This document shows positions 23,802 to 33,200 of a DNA stretch of 64,000 nt, one piece after another. The DNA is from JAFARE01 sp963777285 (GTDB lineage: Bacteria; Chloroflexota; Dormibacteria; Aeolococcales; Aeolococcaceae). Both the position numbers and the translations under genes were made by a program. The stretch is taken from contig CAVZPR010000002.1 in NCBI GenBank assembly GCA_963777285.1, positions 806,001-870,000 on the forward strand. Reading direction: 5' to 3'. Below the pieces are notes generated by a model. It did no database searches. It was not told the origin of the DNA and saw only the letters and a program-made list of their open reading frames with translations. How positions within the stretch are numbered: the first letter of the stretch is position 1; every line of letters starts with the position of its first letter.

Positions 23802-24125
23802 TCAACTGGCCTTCTCGGATGCGGAGGCCTTGTCGCTGCTCGATGACTTCTTCTCGCTCGGCGTGGCGCCGGCATCGCCGCTCTTGGCAACGCCGTCACT
23901 CTTGTTCGACCCGCCCGCCGCGGGAGCGGCGCTGGTCTTGCCGGTCGCCGCGCGGCTGTCGGTGGCGTAGAAACCGCTTCCCTTGAATACGATTCCCGTG
24001 GGAAAGAAGACGCGCACCGCCGCGCTGCCGCAGCGCGGGCACGTGGCGCCGCTCGGGTCCGTCATGCGCTGCCACACGTCGAACTCGTTGGCGCAACTGG
24101 GGCAGCGATAGCCGTAGGTGGGCAT
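23802..24125 (-). CDS. FmdB-family zinc ribbon protein
   Basis: 107 aa. The N-terminal 45 residues match the FmdB/CxxC regulatory zinc ribbon: MPTYGYRCPSCANEFDVWQ, then CPRCGS, then FFPTGIVFKGSGFYATD. The C-terminal half is a low-complexity Ser/Ala/Lys/Gly tail (SEKKSSSSDKASASEKAS), probably disordered. Family members occur near amidases and regulators but have no agreed function. Separated from trxA by 42 nt. Confidence 0.82.
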   Translation of the reverse strand: MPTYGYRCPSCANEFDVWQRMTDPSGATCPRCGSAAVRVFFPTGIVFKGSGFYATDSRAATGKTSAAPAAGGSNKSDGVAKSGDAGATPSEKKSSSSDKASASEKAS

Positions 24126-24191
24126 TCGTGTTACCGCAATGTACCTACCCGCGGCGCATCGCGGCCAAACTCCACGCGGATGTGACGCGTG

Positions 24192-25475
24192 TCAGACCGG
24201 GTAGAGGACCAGCCCGGTGGGGACCTTGGGGTAGAAGTACGTCGACTTCTGCGGCATGGTCTCGCCCGCGTCGGCGACGCGCACCACATCGTCGGCTGTC
24301 ACCGGCTGCAGGCCGAAGCCGAGCACGGCGGTGCCGGCGGCCACCTGACGAGTGAGCTCGGCGGCGTCGCGCGTGTACTGCAGCGCGCCCGCCGCGATCG
24401 CGTTGGAGTCGATGCCCGCCGGAGCGAGCACCTCGTCCTCGAGCACGCTGGCGTCGAGCCCGGCCCGCGGGGAGCGTGGGCTGCCGCGCCGCGCCCGCTG
24501 CAGCAGCGCCGTGCCGTCGTGCGCAATCACGGCGAAGGCGTGATGCGTCTCGCGCATGGCGGCCGCCGTCTCGAGGGCGGCATCGACGTCGGCCTGAGGC
24601 TCGGCCTCCCATGCGTCGTCGAGGCGCGCCCACAGGTCGTCGAGGCTGAAGGCGAGCCCGGGCCGGTGACGCACCAGGCGGTGGGTGGCCAGGATGGTCA
24701 GCGCGGGATCCGCCGCCGCCGCGAGGTACACGAGGCAGCGCTCGAAGGGGGCGTCGGCGGGGGCAGCGGGCTCGGCGGCGCGGCGCTCGGCGGCATAGGC
24801 GAACGCGGTCTCGTAGCGGTGGTGGCCGTCGGCGACGTAGAGGCCGGCCCCGCCGAGGGCGCCCTGCAGCGCGGCGACGAGCTGGGGATCCCCCACCGAC
24901 CAGAGCAGATGCTTCTCCGAGCCCAGCTCGCCGTCGGTCCGACCGCCCAGGTCGGGCGGAGCGCTCATCGCCCGCTCCAGCGCACCCTCCGCCGCTTCTC
25001 CTCCGGTCCAGACGGCGAACACCGGGCTGGTCTGCATCCGCGTCGCCCGCAGCAGCGCGAGCCGGTCCTGTTTCGGCCCCAGCATGGTGCGCTCGTGGGG
25101 GAGGAGCACCGCTCGGTCCCAGGGGGCGGCCGCAACCGTGGCGAGCAGCCCGCGGCGGTGCGCCTGGCCGCCGCCGGGCACGGTGAACTCGTGGTCGTGC
25201 ACGTAGAGCCGCGGCGCGGGATCCTGGACCAGCACGCCCAGCTGCTGCCACGACTCGAGAAACCCGGCGGCGCGCACGTATCGGTCGTTGACGCCCGCGA
25301 CGTCGTCGGCATACTCGATGCCGAAGTCGACGCGCACGATGTTGCGCAGGTCGCGGCCGTACAGCGCGTCGCGCGCCGCGTCGCTGATCACGTCGTATGG
25401 CGGCGCGAGCACGCCACCGAGGCGCACGTGGTCGGGGTTGTACCGGATGCCCTCGAAGGCCGACACCGCTGCCAA
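24192..25475 (-). CDS. DUF1015 family protein next to serA
   Basis: 427 aa, matching the DUF1015 family: VLAPPYDVISDAARDALYGRD near the N-terminus, YVADGHHRYETAFAYA in the middle and TMPQKSTYFYPKVPTGLV at the end. Start is TTG 25473-25475 with GGGAG just upstream; GTG at 25466 is an alternative. It follows serA by 19 nt in the aminotransferase-serA-DUF1015 operon, a linkage that suggests a role in serine metabolism. The reaction is not established by this sequence. Confidence 0.82.
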   Translation of the reverse strand: MAAVSAFEGIRYNPDHVRLGGVLAPPYDVISDAARDALYGRDLRNIVRVDFGIEYADDVAGVNDRYVRAAGFLESWQQLGVLVQDPAPRLYVHDHEFTVPGGGQAHRRGLLATVAAAPWDRAVLLPHERTMLGPKQDRLALLRATRMQTSPVFAVWTGGEAAEGALERAMSAPPDLGGRTDGELGSEKHLLWSVGDPQLVAALQGALGGAGLYVADGHHRYETAFAYAAERRAAEPAAPADAPFERCLVYLAAAADPALTILATHRLVRHRPGLAFSLDDLWARLDDAWEAEPQADVDAALETAAAMRETHHAFAVIAHDGTALLQRARRGSPRSPRAGLDASVLEDEVLAPAGIDSNAIAAGALQYTRDAAELTRQVAAGTAVLGFGLQPVTADDVVRVADAGETMPQKSTYFYPKVPTGLVLYPV

Positions 25476-25494
25476 ATCTCCCCCCTCGCCGCCG

Positions 25495-27111
25495 CTACAG
25501 CTGCACCTGTCGCAGCCGGTCGAGCTTCCCCTTGGTGCGGATCTCCTCGAGCAGCTCCGGCGGCACCGGGTCGTCGACCTGCATGAGCATCACCGCGTGC
25601 CCTCGGGGGCGGTCGCGGCCCAGCTCGATGCGCGCGATGTTGATGTCATTTGTGGCCAGAAGTGACGAGATCGCGGCGATGACGCCGGGGCGGTCCTGGT
25701 GAGTCACCACCAGGAAGATGCCGGCCGGCTGCATGTCGACGCGGAAGTCGTTGATGCGCGTGATCCGAGGCGCGGCGTCGACCTGGGTGCCGGCGATCTG
25801 CAGCCGCTCCGCGCCCACGACCTCCACGAGCAGCGGACTTTCGGGATCGACGCTGCGCGTGGTGTGACGCTCGTCGACGTCGACGCCCAACGATCGCGCC
25901 ACCAGCTTGGCGTTCACCTGGTTGACGCGGGTCTCGGTGAAGGGCGCGAACAGACCGCGGAGCACGTGGCTGGTCAGGATCGAGGTGTCGTGGCGGGCCA
26001 GCGGTCCCGCGTAGCTGCACACCACCCGGCGCACCTTCTCGCCGCCGAGCTGCGCGGCGAGCGAGCCGATCTTGTGCGCCAGCTCGAGGTACGGACGCAG
26101 CTGCTCCAGCTCCTCGGGCAGCACCGTGGGCGCGTTGACCGCGTACCGCGGTGTGCCGCCGTTGAGGTATTCGACGATCTGGTCGGCGACGTCGAAGGCG
26201 ACGTTGACCTGCGCCTCGCGAGTGCTCGCGCCGAGATGCGGCGTCACCACCACCTGGGGCAGCTGCAGGAGTGGGTGATCCGGCGGCGGCGGTTCCTCGA
26301 CGAAGACGTCGATGGCGGCCCCGGCGATGTGTCCCGCGCTGATCGCCGCCGCCAGGTCGGCCTCGTCGACGATGCCGCCCCGGGCCACGTTCACGATCCG
26401 AGCGCCCTCCTTCATGCGGCGCAGCTCGGCCGATGCGATGACGCCCCGCGTCGCGGCGGTGAGTGGCACGTGCACGGTGAGCACGTCACTCTCCCGCAGC
26501 AGCGTGTCCATGTCACACAGCTCGGCGCCCGCCTGCCTGGCGCGGTCGGCCGTGGCCAGAGGATCGTGCGCCAGCACGCGCATCTGCAGGCCCTCGCGCG
26601 CGATGCGCGCCACCTCGAAGCCGATCTTGCCCAGGCCCAGCACTCCCAGCGTCTTGTCGCGCACCTCGAGCCCGGTGAAGCGGGAACGCTCCCAGAGCCC
26701 GGCGCGCAGCGAGCGGTCCGCCGCCGGGATGTTGCGCACCATCGCGAACAGCATCGCCACCGCATGCTCTGCGGCCGCGATCGTGTTGCCGGTCGGCGCG
26801 TTGAGCACCAGCACGCCGCGCTCCGTGGCCGCGTCCACGTCGATGTTGTCGACGCCGACGCCGGCGCGCCCCACGACGCGCAGCCGCGTCGCGGCGTCGA
26901 GCACCTCCGCCGTCACCTTGGTCTCGCTGCGCACCACGAGCGCTTCGTAGCCTGCGATGCGTTCGCGCAGCGCTTCCGGTTCCAGCCCGGTCACGACGTC
27001 GACCTCGCCTGCGGCGCGCAGCCGCTCGACGCCGTCAGCGGCGATCGGATCCGCGACGAGGATGCGCGTGCCGGTGCCCGCCGCCGCCCTCTCCTCGGTC
27101 GCCAGCGTCAC
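25495..27111 (-). CDS. serA: D-3-phosphoglycerate dehydrogenase, long form
   Basis: First enzyme of serine synthesis: oxidises 3-phosphoglycerate to phosphohydroxypyruvate with NAD+. 538 aa. N-terminal substrate domain, Rossmann core with VLGLGKIGFEVARIA, catalytic VNVARGGIVDEADLAAA and TPHLGASTREAQ, then the allosteric-substrate-binding domain (about 320-450) and a C-terminal ACT domain (FLVVTHQDRPGVIAAISSLL) for serine feedback. GTG start overlaps the aminotransferase stop by 4 nt (GTGA). Confidence 0.95.
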   Translation of the reverse strand: MTLATEERAAAGTGTRILVADPIAADGVERLRAAGEVDVVTGLEPEALRERIAGYEALVVRSETKVTAEVLDAATRLRVVGRAGVGVDNIDVDAATERGVLVLNAPTGNTIAAAEHAVAMLFAMVRNIPAADRSLRAGLWERSRFTGLEVRDKTLGVLGLGKIGFEVARIAREGLQMRVLAHDPLATADRARQAGAELCDMDTLLRESDVLTVHVPLTAATRGVIASAELRRMKEGARIVNVARGGIVDEADLAAAISAGHIAGAAIDVFVEEPPPPDHPLLQLPQVVVTPHLGASTREAQVNVAFDVADQIVEYLNGGTPRYAVNAPTVLPEELEQLRPYLELAHKIGSLAAQLGGEKVRRVVCSYAGPLARHDTSILTSHVLRGLFAPFTETRVNQVNAKLVARSLGVDVDERHTTRSVDPESPLLVEVVGAERLQIAGTQVDAAPRITRINDFRVDMQPAGIFLVVTHQDRPGVIAAISSLLATNDINIARIELGRDRPRGHAVMLMQVDDPVPPELLEEIRTKGKLDRLRQVQL

Positions 27112-28286
27112 GAGACCGCGGCGGGCTCCGCCACGGGATTGACGTCGCGGGCGGCCTGCTGCGCCGCCGCCGCCGCCAGCCCGATGCGGCTGCGCAGCCC
27201 GGCGTCCAGCAGTCCCTGCTCCAGGATGCAGAGGATGGCGTAGACGTCGCTCTCGTCGATCATCCCGAGATGCCCGATGCGGAAGATCTTTCCCTGCAGC
27301 TCGTCCTGTCCCGTGGCGAGCACCAGCCCGTAACGCGTGCGCAGGTGCTTCAGCAGGTCCTTGAGCGCATCAGGGCTGTCGGTCGGGCTGTGCACCGCGG
27401 TCACCGTGTCACTGCGGTGCCCCTCGGGCGCCAGCAGCTTGAGCCCCATCGCCTCGACACCTGCCCGGATCATGCGGCCCACGCGCGCGTGCCGCGCCCA
27501 CACCTGTTCCAACCCCTCCTCGCGCAGGATGGCGAGTCCTTCCTGCAGCGCGTAGAGCACCGACACCGCGGGCGTGGTGAACGTCTGATGCTTGTCCTGG
27601 TACCGCTTCTCCGTGGCGAAGTCGAAGTAGTAGCGCGGGCAGGTGGCGCTGCCGGCGCGCTGGTACGCGTCTGCGCCGACGGCGACCATCGCCACGCCGG
27701 GAGGCGCCATCCATCCCTTCTGCGAGCCGGTGACCACGATGTCGATGCGCAGCGCGTCGGTTTCCAGCGGCACGCACCCGGCGCCGCTGACGCTGTCCAC
27801 GCAGAGCAGCTTGCCGCGGCTCTTCACCACGGCGGCCAGCGCGTTCATGTCGTTGACGACGCCGGTCGACGTCTCGTTGTGGGTGATGAAGACGGTGTCG
27901 ATGCCAGGGTTCTCGGCGAGGATGCGCTCGACGTCCTCGGGGTCGATCGCCTCTCCGGGTGGGACCGCCAGCCGCACCACGTCCACGCCGAACGCCTCGC
28001 CGATGGCGGCCCAGCGATCACCGAACGAGCCCATGGTGCAGAAGAGCGCCCTGCCCCCCGGGCTGCACGTGTTGACCACGGCGGCCTCGAGCCCGCCGCT
28101 GCCGCTGCTGGGGAAGAGCAGCACGTCGTTGTCGGTGCGCAGCGCCCAGCGTAGCCCGGCGACGAGGTCGTCGAGGAGTTGCGCGAACTCAGGGCCTCTG
28201 TGGTTGATCATCTGGCGCGACGCGGCGCGTGCCACGCGCTCCGGCAGCGGCGTCGGTCCGGGCACCCGCAACTGTTGTTCGAGCAT
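27108..28286 (-). CDS. Class V aminotransferase (serine-glyoxylate/pyruvate type)
   Basis: PLP enzyme of 392 aa from ATG 28284-28286 (MLEQQLRVPGPTPLPERV, the family N-terminus). Landmarks: MINHRGPEF, FPSSGSGGLEAAVVN, THNETSTGVVND, the PLP lysine in VTGSQKGWMAPPG and the Arg region KIFRIGHLGMIDESD. The fold covers alanine-glyoxylate, serine-glyoxylate and some phosphoserine aminotransferases. Its place before serA suggests it supplies serine from hydroxypyruvate or phosphohydroxypyruvate. No serC or serB is in view. Confidence 0.9.
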   Translation of the reverse strand: MLEQQLRVPGPTPLPERVARAASRQMINHRGPEFAQLLDDLVAGLRWALRTDNDVLLFPSSGSGGLEAAVVNTCSPGGRALFCTMGSFGDRWAAIGEAFGVDVVRLAVPPGEAIDPEDVERILAENPGIDTVFITHNETSTGVVNDMNALAAVVKSRGKLLCVDSVSGAGCVPLETDALRIDIVVTGSQKGWMAPPGVAMVAVGADAYQRAGSATCPRYYFDFATEKRYQDKHQTFTTPAVSVLYALQEGLAILREEGLEQVWARHARVGRMIRAGVEAMGLKLLAPEGHRSDTVTAVHSPTDSPDALKDLLKHLRTRYGLVLATGQDELQGKIFRIGHLGMIDESDVYAILCILEQGLLDAGLRSRIGLAAAAAQQAARDVNPVAEPAAVS

Positions 28287-28364
28287 TTGCGTGATCCTTG
28301 AAGGCGCTGGACGTGGTCGCCGCGAGTGTAGCAACGCGCCGAGCCGCGGCCGCCTTCAGATCCG

Positions 28365-28595
28365 CTAGCGAACCTCGGCGGCGAAGGGGAGCAGCGCGAT
28401 GTGCCGCGCCCGCTTGAGCGCGACGGTGAGCCGCCGCTGATGTCGCGCGCACGTGCCCGTCATGCGGCGCGGCAGGATCTTGCCGCGGTCCGACAGGTAA
28501 CGTCGCAGTCGCGCCACGTCCTTGTAGTCGATGGTGTCGGTGTGCTCGAGGCAGAAGCTGCAGACCTTGCGCCTGCGTCTGTCGAAATCTGGCAT
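28365..28595 (-). CDS. rpsR: 30S ribosomal protein S18
   Basis: 76 aa from ATG 28593-28595 (MPDFDRRRRKVCSFC). Has KVCSFCLEHTDTIDYKDVARL and RYLSDRGKILPRRMTGTCARHQRRL, typical S18. The C-x2-C plus C-x2-H ligands indicate the zinc-binding (C+) form. Last gene of the rpsF-ssb-rpsR operon; the usual rplI does not follow, and the aminotransferase operon begins instead. Confidence 0.97.
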   Translation of the reverse strand: MPDFDRRRRKVCSFCLEHTDTIDYKDVARLRRYLSDRGKILPRRMTGTCARHQRRLTVALKRARHIALLPFAAEVR

Positions 28596-28611
28596 GTGCG
28601 GCGTGCGTCCT

Positions 28612-29064
28612 CTAGAAGGGGATGTCGTCCGGGTCCACGTCGCCACCGCCGACCGCCGCCGGCTCAGGCGCGGCCGTCACCGCGCCGGCAGCCGGGCCGG
28701 CGCCGGCGCCGTCCTGGCGGCTGTCGAGGAACTGCACGTCCGAGGCGTTGACCTCGGTCTTGTATCGCTTCTGGCCGCTCTGCTGGTCGTCCCAGGAACG
28801 CGTCTGCAGGCGCCCCTCGACGTACACCAGCCGTCCCTTCTGCAGCCACTGGCTGCACAGCTCCGCCAGCTTGCGGTTGCCCTGGTTCCAGACCACGATG
28901 TCGTGGTAGTCCGTGAACTCCTTGCGCTCGCCGCTGGCGTCGCTGCCCCAGCGGTTGGTGGCGACCGCGAGGTTGCACACCGGAGTGCCGCTGGGCGTGT
29001 AGCGCAACTCCGGATCGCGGGTCAGCCTGCCGATCAGCATCACACGGTTGAGCGAACCCGCCAT
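28612..29064 (-). CDS. ssb: Single-stranded DNA-binding protein
   Basis: 150 aa. OB-fold MAGSLNRVMLIGRLTRDPELRYT, then FTDYHDIVVWNQ, LVYVEGRLQTRSWDDQ, a Gly/Ala/Pro linker and the acidic tip DVDPDDIPF that binds partner proteins. ATG 29062-29064 was preferred over GTG 29065-29067 because AAGGAG sits 7 nt before it; the start shares a base with the rpsF stop (TGATG). Confidence 0.97.
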   Translation of the reverse strand: MAGSLNRVMLIGRLTRDPELRYTPSGTPVCNLAVATNRWGSDASGERKEFTDYHDIVVWNQGNRKLAELCSQWLQKGRLVYVEGRLQTRSWDDQQSGQKRYKTEVNASDVQFLDSRQDGAGAGPAAGAVTAAPEPAAVGGGDVDPDDIPF

Positions 29065-29537
29065 CACTCGTCTCCTTCGTCGCTGGCATCGGGCGCGTCG
29101 TCGAGCCCTTCGTCGTTCCCATCTTGCGCCGTTTCGGCGGACGCGGTGGTGACATCGCCGCCGTCGCCGGCGGGTGCGGCTGCGAGCGCCGCCGTGTCAG
29201 GCGCGGCGAGCGCGGTCTCCTCGATCTCGCCGTCGGCCTCGGGCATCTCCCCCTCGTGCAGCACGAGCAGGTGGCGGAACACGGTGTCGTGGATGCGCAG
29301 CGCGCGCTCCACCGGCGCCACCTTGGCGCCGTCGAGACGCAGCACCACGAGCACGTAGTGGCCGTCGCGCAGCCGCCGCACCTCGTACGCCAGGCGGCGC
29401 TTTCCCCAGAGGGTGGTCTTGACGACCTCGCCGCCCTGGCCCTCGATGAGCGTGCGCACGGACTTCACCGTGCTGCGCAGAGCCTCATCGTCCAGCTCGG
29501 GCCGGACGATGTACATCAACTCGTAGTCGCGCACCAT
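29064..29537 (-). CDS. rpsF: 30S ribosomal protein S6 with acidic tail
   Basis: 157 aa. The first 95 residues are S6 (DYELMYIVRPELDDEAL, WGKRRLAYEVRRLRDGHYVL, ALRIHDTVFRHLLV). The rest is a long Ala/Asp/Glu-rich, probably disordered tail ending DDAPDASDEGDE, as in several high-GC groups. A perfect GGAGGTGA lies 9 nt before the ATG. First gene of rpsF-ssb-rpsR, with a structured leader of about 110 nt. Confidence 0.96.
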   Translation of the reverse strand: MVRDYELMYIVRPELDDEALRSTVKSVRTLIEGQGGEVVKTTLWGKRRLAYEVRRLRDGHYVLVVLRLDGAKVAPVERALRIHDTVFRHLLVLHEGEMPEADGEIEETALAAPDTAALAAAPAGDGGDVTTASAETAQDGNDEGLDDAPDASDEGDE

Positions 29538-29658
29538 GCGCGTCGGTCACCTCCGTGTTCCATGGCCTTGCGGCATCCGGCTCGACGTGGCCGCCGAGGT
29601 GGTCGGCGCGAGCCACGCCGGATGCGGAACGCTCGCGACAGCGCGAGCCGGGCGAGTG
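29538..29658 (-). promoter_or_regulatory. rpsF promoter and structured 5' leader
   Basis: TACACT (29653-29658, minus strand) gives a leader of about 110 nt. It contains a three-part hairpin: arms 29574-29581/29617-29624 (8 bp), 29587-29591/29612-29616 (5 bp) and 29592-29597/29603-29608 (6 bp), with a 5-nt bulge on one side, a 3-nt bulge on the other and a 5-nt loop. GGAGGTGA follows. S6-S18 autoregulatory leaders are known in many bacteria; this is a candidate by position and structure. Confidence 0.55.
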
Positions 29659-29694
29659 TACCAACCCGGGGAGGCGGCGCGGCCGCAACGCGCG

Positions 29695-30138
29695 TCAGTA
29701 CGGCGCCGCGGCTGACCTCGACGAGGGCGTCGACGCGATGGTGATCAGCTTGGCCACGATCCACGCGGCGACGGCGTAGACCACGAAGGCGAGCACGTCC
29801 GCCCACTGCAGCGGATGGCCGCTCGCCGACGTCGTGGTGTTGAAGATGCCGCGGAACGGAGCGTCGAGCGCGCCGCCGATCTTGTAGACGTAGTGCGCGA
29901 ACCCGACGTTGTTGGCGCCCGCCGCGTAGAAGATGAAGCGCAACGCGAGGATCAGTTCGACGATCACCAGCAGCGTCCACACCACCTGACGCAGCCTGAA
30001 GCCGGCCGGGGTCGACGACGTTCGCGAAGAGACCACGCGCGTGGCCGGCGCCGCGGCCGCGGGTGGTCCGGCGGCGGGAGGCGGCGGTGGCGTCACCGAC
30101 TGCACCTCCTGGGTCCGGGTGTCGACTGGATCGGTCAT
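29695..30138 (-). CDS. YggT-like small membrane protein
   Basis: 147 aa from ATG 30136-30138, selected because GGAGGG lies 6 nt upstream. A Pro/Ala-rich cytoplasmic N-terminus (TPPPPPAAGPPAAAAPATR) is followed by two membrane segments at about residues 50-72 (WTLLVIVELILALRFIFYAAG) and 110-133 (WADVLAFVVYAVAAWIVAKLI), separated by a NNVGFAHYVYKIGGALDAPF loop as in YggT-family proteins. Role unknown; relatives are linked to envelope or cell-division functions. Confidence 0.62.
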   Translation of the reverse strand: MTDPVDTRTQEVQSVTPPPPPAAGPPAAAAPATRVVSSRTSSTPAGFRLRQVVWTLLVIVELILALRFIFYAAGANNVGFAHYVYKIGGALDAPFRGIFNTTTSASGHPLQWADVLAFVVYAVAAWIVAKLITIASTPSSRSAAAPY

Positions 30139-30214
30139 GCGCATCCCTCCGGATCCGCTGCGAACAGCGAGGCGAGCCGGGAGGCCAGCCTCCGGGATTC
30201 TGAGCACGATGCTA

Positions 30215-33200
30215 TCAGATAACCGCCCATCGCTCAATGCAGCGGCGACTGGCCGCGCTTCGCGCTACGCGGGCGCGAGGCGGCGCCTCCGCTGGCGGAC
30301 GAACATGCCGACGCCCGCCGCCACCAGCCCCAGGCCCACGATCAGCGCCGCCGAGGGCGCCTCGGGGGCGCCGGTCGAACTCGCTCGACAGGGTGACGTC
30401 GAGCGGCGCCGTCTCGTCGACGTTGTCGAAGAAGCCGATGTCGCCGGTCATGGCCACGGTGTGGCCCGAGGCGGACGTGGTGCCGCATGCGTTCCCCGGG
30501 CTGGTCAGGCCGTCGGCGGTGCACAGGTCGGCCGGCACCGAGATGTCGTCGCCGGTCCAGCCGGTGAGCCCGTACAGCTCGCTCGTGGAGGTGGCGCCGA
30601 CGTCGGAGAACGGAACGTCGATCTCGAGGCTGTTCCCGGTGTGGGTGCAGCCGGTGATCGTCGTCGCCTCGGAGTTCCCGGCCGCCGTGTACTCCACCGC
30701 CTTCGGTTCGCCGTCGTTGAACACCGACAGCGGACGGCCGGCGACGCAGGAGAGGTGCCCTGTGGGGTCCACCGACGCCTCGGCGAACCAGAGGTCCCAG
30801 GGCGGCGAGAGCGCCGGGTTGAACGAGCGCCACGTCACCAGCCACTGCGCGCCCGTGTGCGCACCCACGACCGCGCTGCTCGGCGGGGCGAACGCGCCGC
30901 TCAGGTTCTTGAGCGTGAACAGGAACACGAGCGAGCTGGCATTGGTGTTGGTCACGGGGCACGGCGTGGTGTGCACGGTGCACACCTTGAGGTCTCGGAT
31001 GTCGAGCGCCGGCACCTCGTTCGTGGGACCGCCGAGGTTGTGGCCCAGCGGCGCCAGCAGCGCGTCATTGGCAGGGTCGGTGACGTCCGCGTTCACGTCC
31101 GCGGTGCGCACGTCGCCGTCGATGGACTGCGCCTGCAGCCCGTTGGCCAGCGGCGTGACGACGCCCCCGTTCTTCGACGCGTACAGCCCCGGCCCCGTCG
31201 CCTGCATCACCTCCGAGATCAGCCCGATACCCGGGCTGCACGTGGGCGCGCACGCGGCGCTGTTGTTGTCGTCGGTGAAGATGATCACGGCTCTGCCGTG
31301 CGAATCGGGCTTCACCTGGAAGAAGTCGAGCAGGTTGCGGTCGCCTCCTGGCGGCGTCTGCGCGGTGCATCCGATGCCGCTGAAGCAGATCGACTTGACG
31401 TGCATCGGTGTCTCCGTCGCCTGCTCGTCGACCCAGGTGGCGCCACCATCCAGCGTCTGCGCCATGTGCAGGTACCACGTCGCCGCCTGGTTGTCGGGCT
31501 GCAGCCCAACCGGCGCGGTGGCGCCGTAGTAGACGAGGTCGACGCGGCCCGCGGATCCCGCGGTGAGCCAGGGCATGACCGCGTAGTTCTCGCCGGGTAT
31601 CGGCGTCGCGCCGACGCTGTCCGCGGCCGAGGGCGGCCCGGTGAGCGCCACCGGCGTGCTCCAGGCCGCGCCCTGCACGGGCACGCTGCAGTCACCTACG
31701 TGCGGCGTGCCGGGCCTCGTGTGGCCCGCGGTGACAGCGGTATCGGTCGAGTGCGCGAACCAGACGCGCCACGGGTTCGGGTCATTCGACACCGTGTACG
31801 CGGTGTACAGCTCGCCGCTCGAGTCCATGGCGCCGGCGACGAAGTCGTTTGTGGTGCTGCCCGCCTGGCCGTCGGACGTGGTGACGTGGCTCCAGGTCTG
31901 GCCGCCGTCGCACGAGACGTTGACCTCGGTGCCGTTGGTGTTGGTGCCCATGAACTCGTACAGCGTGGGATAGGTGCCGCTCGTGACACCGGTGACACCC
32001 GAGATGTGGTTGAGCAGCTTGGGGTTGATCACCAGGGGACCGGGACGCGAGCCCGCGCCGTTGGATCCGCCGACGCAGCTGCTGCCGGCGACCGTGCTGC
32101 AGCTGAGCGCCCACTGCCACGTCGATCCCGTCCACGTCGCGTGCATCGCGGCGTCGCCCGCCGGCGGCTGGTCGCCGGTGTCGAAGATCATGAACAGTTC
32201 GTCATTGGCGGTGCCGTTGTCCGCCTTTGGCCAGTCCTGCAGCCACTGGCGGTCCGTGCCCAGGCTGGCGCACGCCGGGTTCTGATCCACCTTCTGGGTC
32301 TGCGCGGCGCAGTTGGTCGCATTGGCTGTGCTGCCGTCGTTGCACGCCGTGCCGGCTTCGGGGTTGCCCATCGAGGTCGCCGCCGGGAGGTCGACGAAGG
32401 TGTCACCGCCGTTGGTCGAGTAGGCGCAGGAGATGGTGTCGAGGCCGTTCAGGTCCTCGAACTGCACGGTCGGCTGCGTGCTGGGCGATTGCGCGCCGCT
32501 GAACTGGATCTCCGCGTCGCCGCCGCCACGCGAGCAGTCGGGTCGCAGCAGGATCGCGGCGGGATCGGGGCAGTCGCTCGCCGCCGAGCCGTGCAGGTTG
32601 TCCCACTGCACGCCGCCGTCCGCGCTCTTCCACATCAGGCTGACGGTCGTGCTGAAACCGTACGGCGTCGCGGTGAAGATGTTCTTGTCGTTGGGCGTGA
32701 TGGCGACGTCCGGCTCGCCGTCGCCGTGCTGCACGTCCACCGACACCTCGTGCGTGAACGTGAACACGTCCTGCGGCGGCGGTGTCGGTGTGGGCGTGGG
32801 GCCCGTGGTGGGTGCGGAGGCGGCTGCCGACACCTTCGCAGTGAATGGCTGCGCCATCACCGCGGCGCCGTTCGCCGCGTCGCCGTCGATCTCCATGACG
32901 TATGAGGCGCCGTCGTTGACGCTGGGGTCGGTGATCGAGGCTCCCGGGGGCGCGCAGCTCTGCTTGGCGAGCACGGTCGACGCGCTGCTGTCCTCGATGG
33001 CGATGTCCAGGCAGTTGCCCAGCGTCGTGTCCGTCGAGGAGTACATCACGGTGAGGGTCAATGAGAAGACGTCGCCCACCGGCGACGTGCCCCGCGAAAA
33101 GTTGACCGTCTGCCGGTCACACTCTGCGGCATTGCACGGTGTCGCCGGCGGCCCTGCCGGGTCCGCCCAGCCCGAGACGCCGCTCGTGTTCTGGTAGGTC

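Noticed and set aside
30041..32905. Very long open frame on the plus strand opposite the secreted protein
   Set aside because: Its translation is Arg/Val/Gly-rich low-complexity shadow sequence. The minus strand has a signal peptide, SD and recognisable Asp-box motifs. Long antisense frames are expected at this GC.
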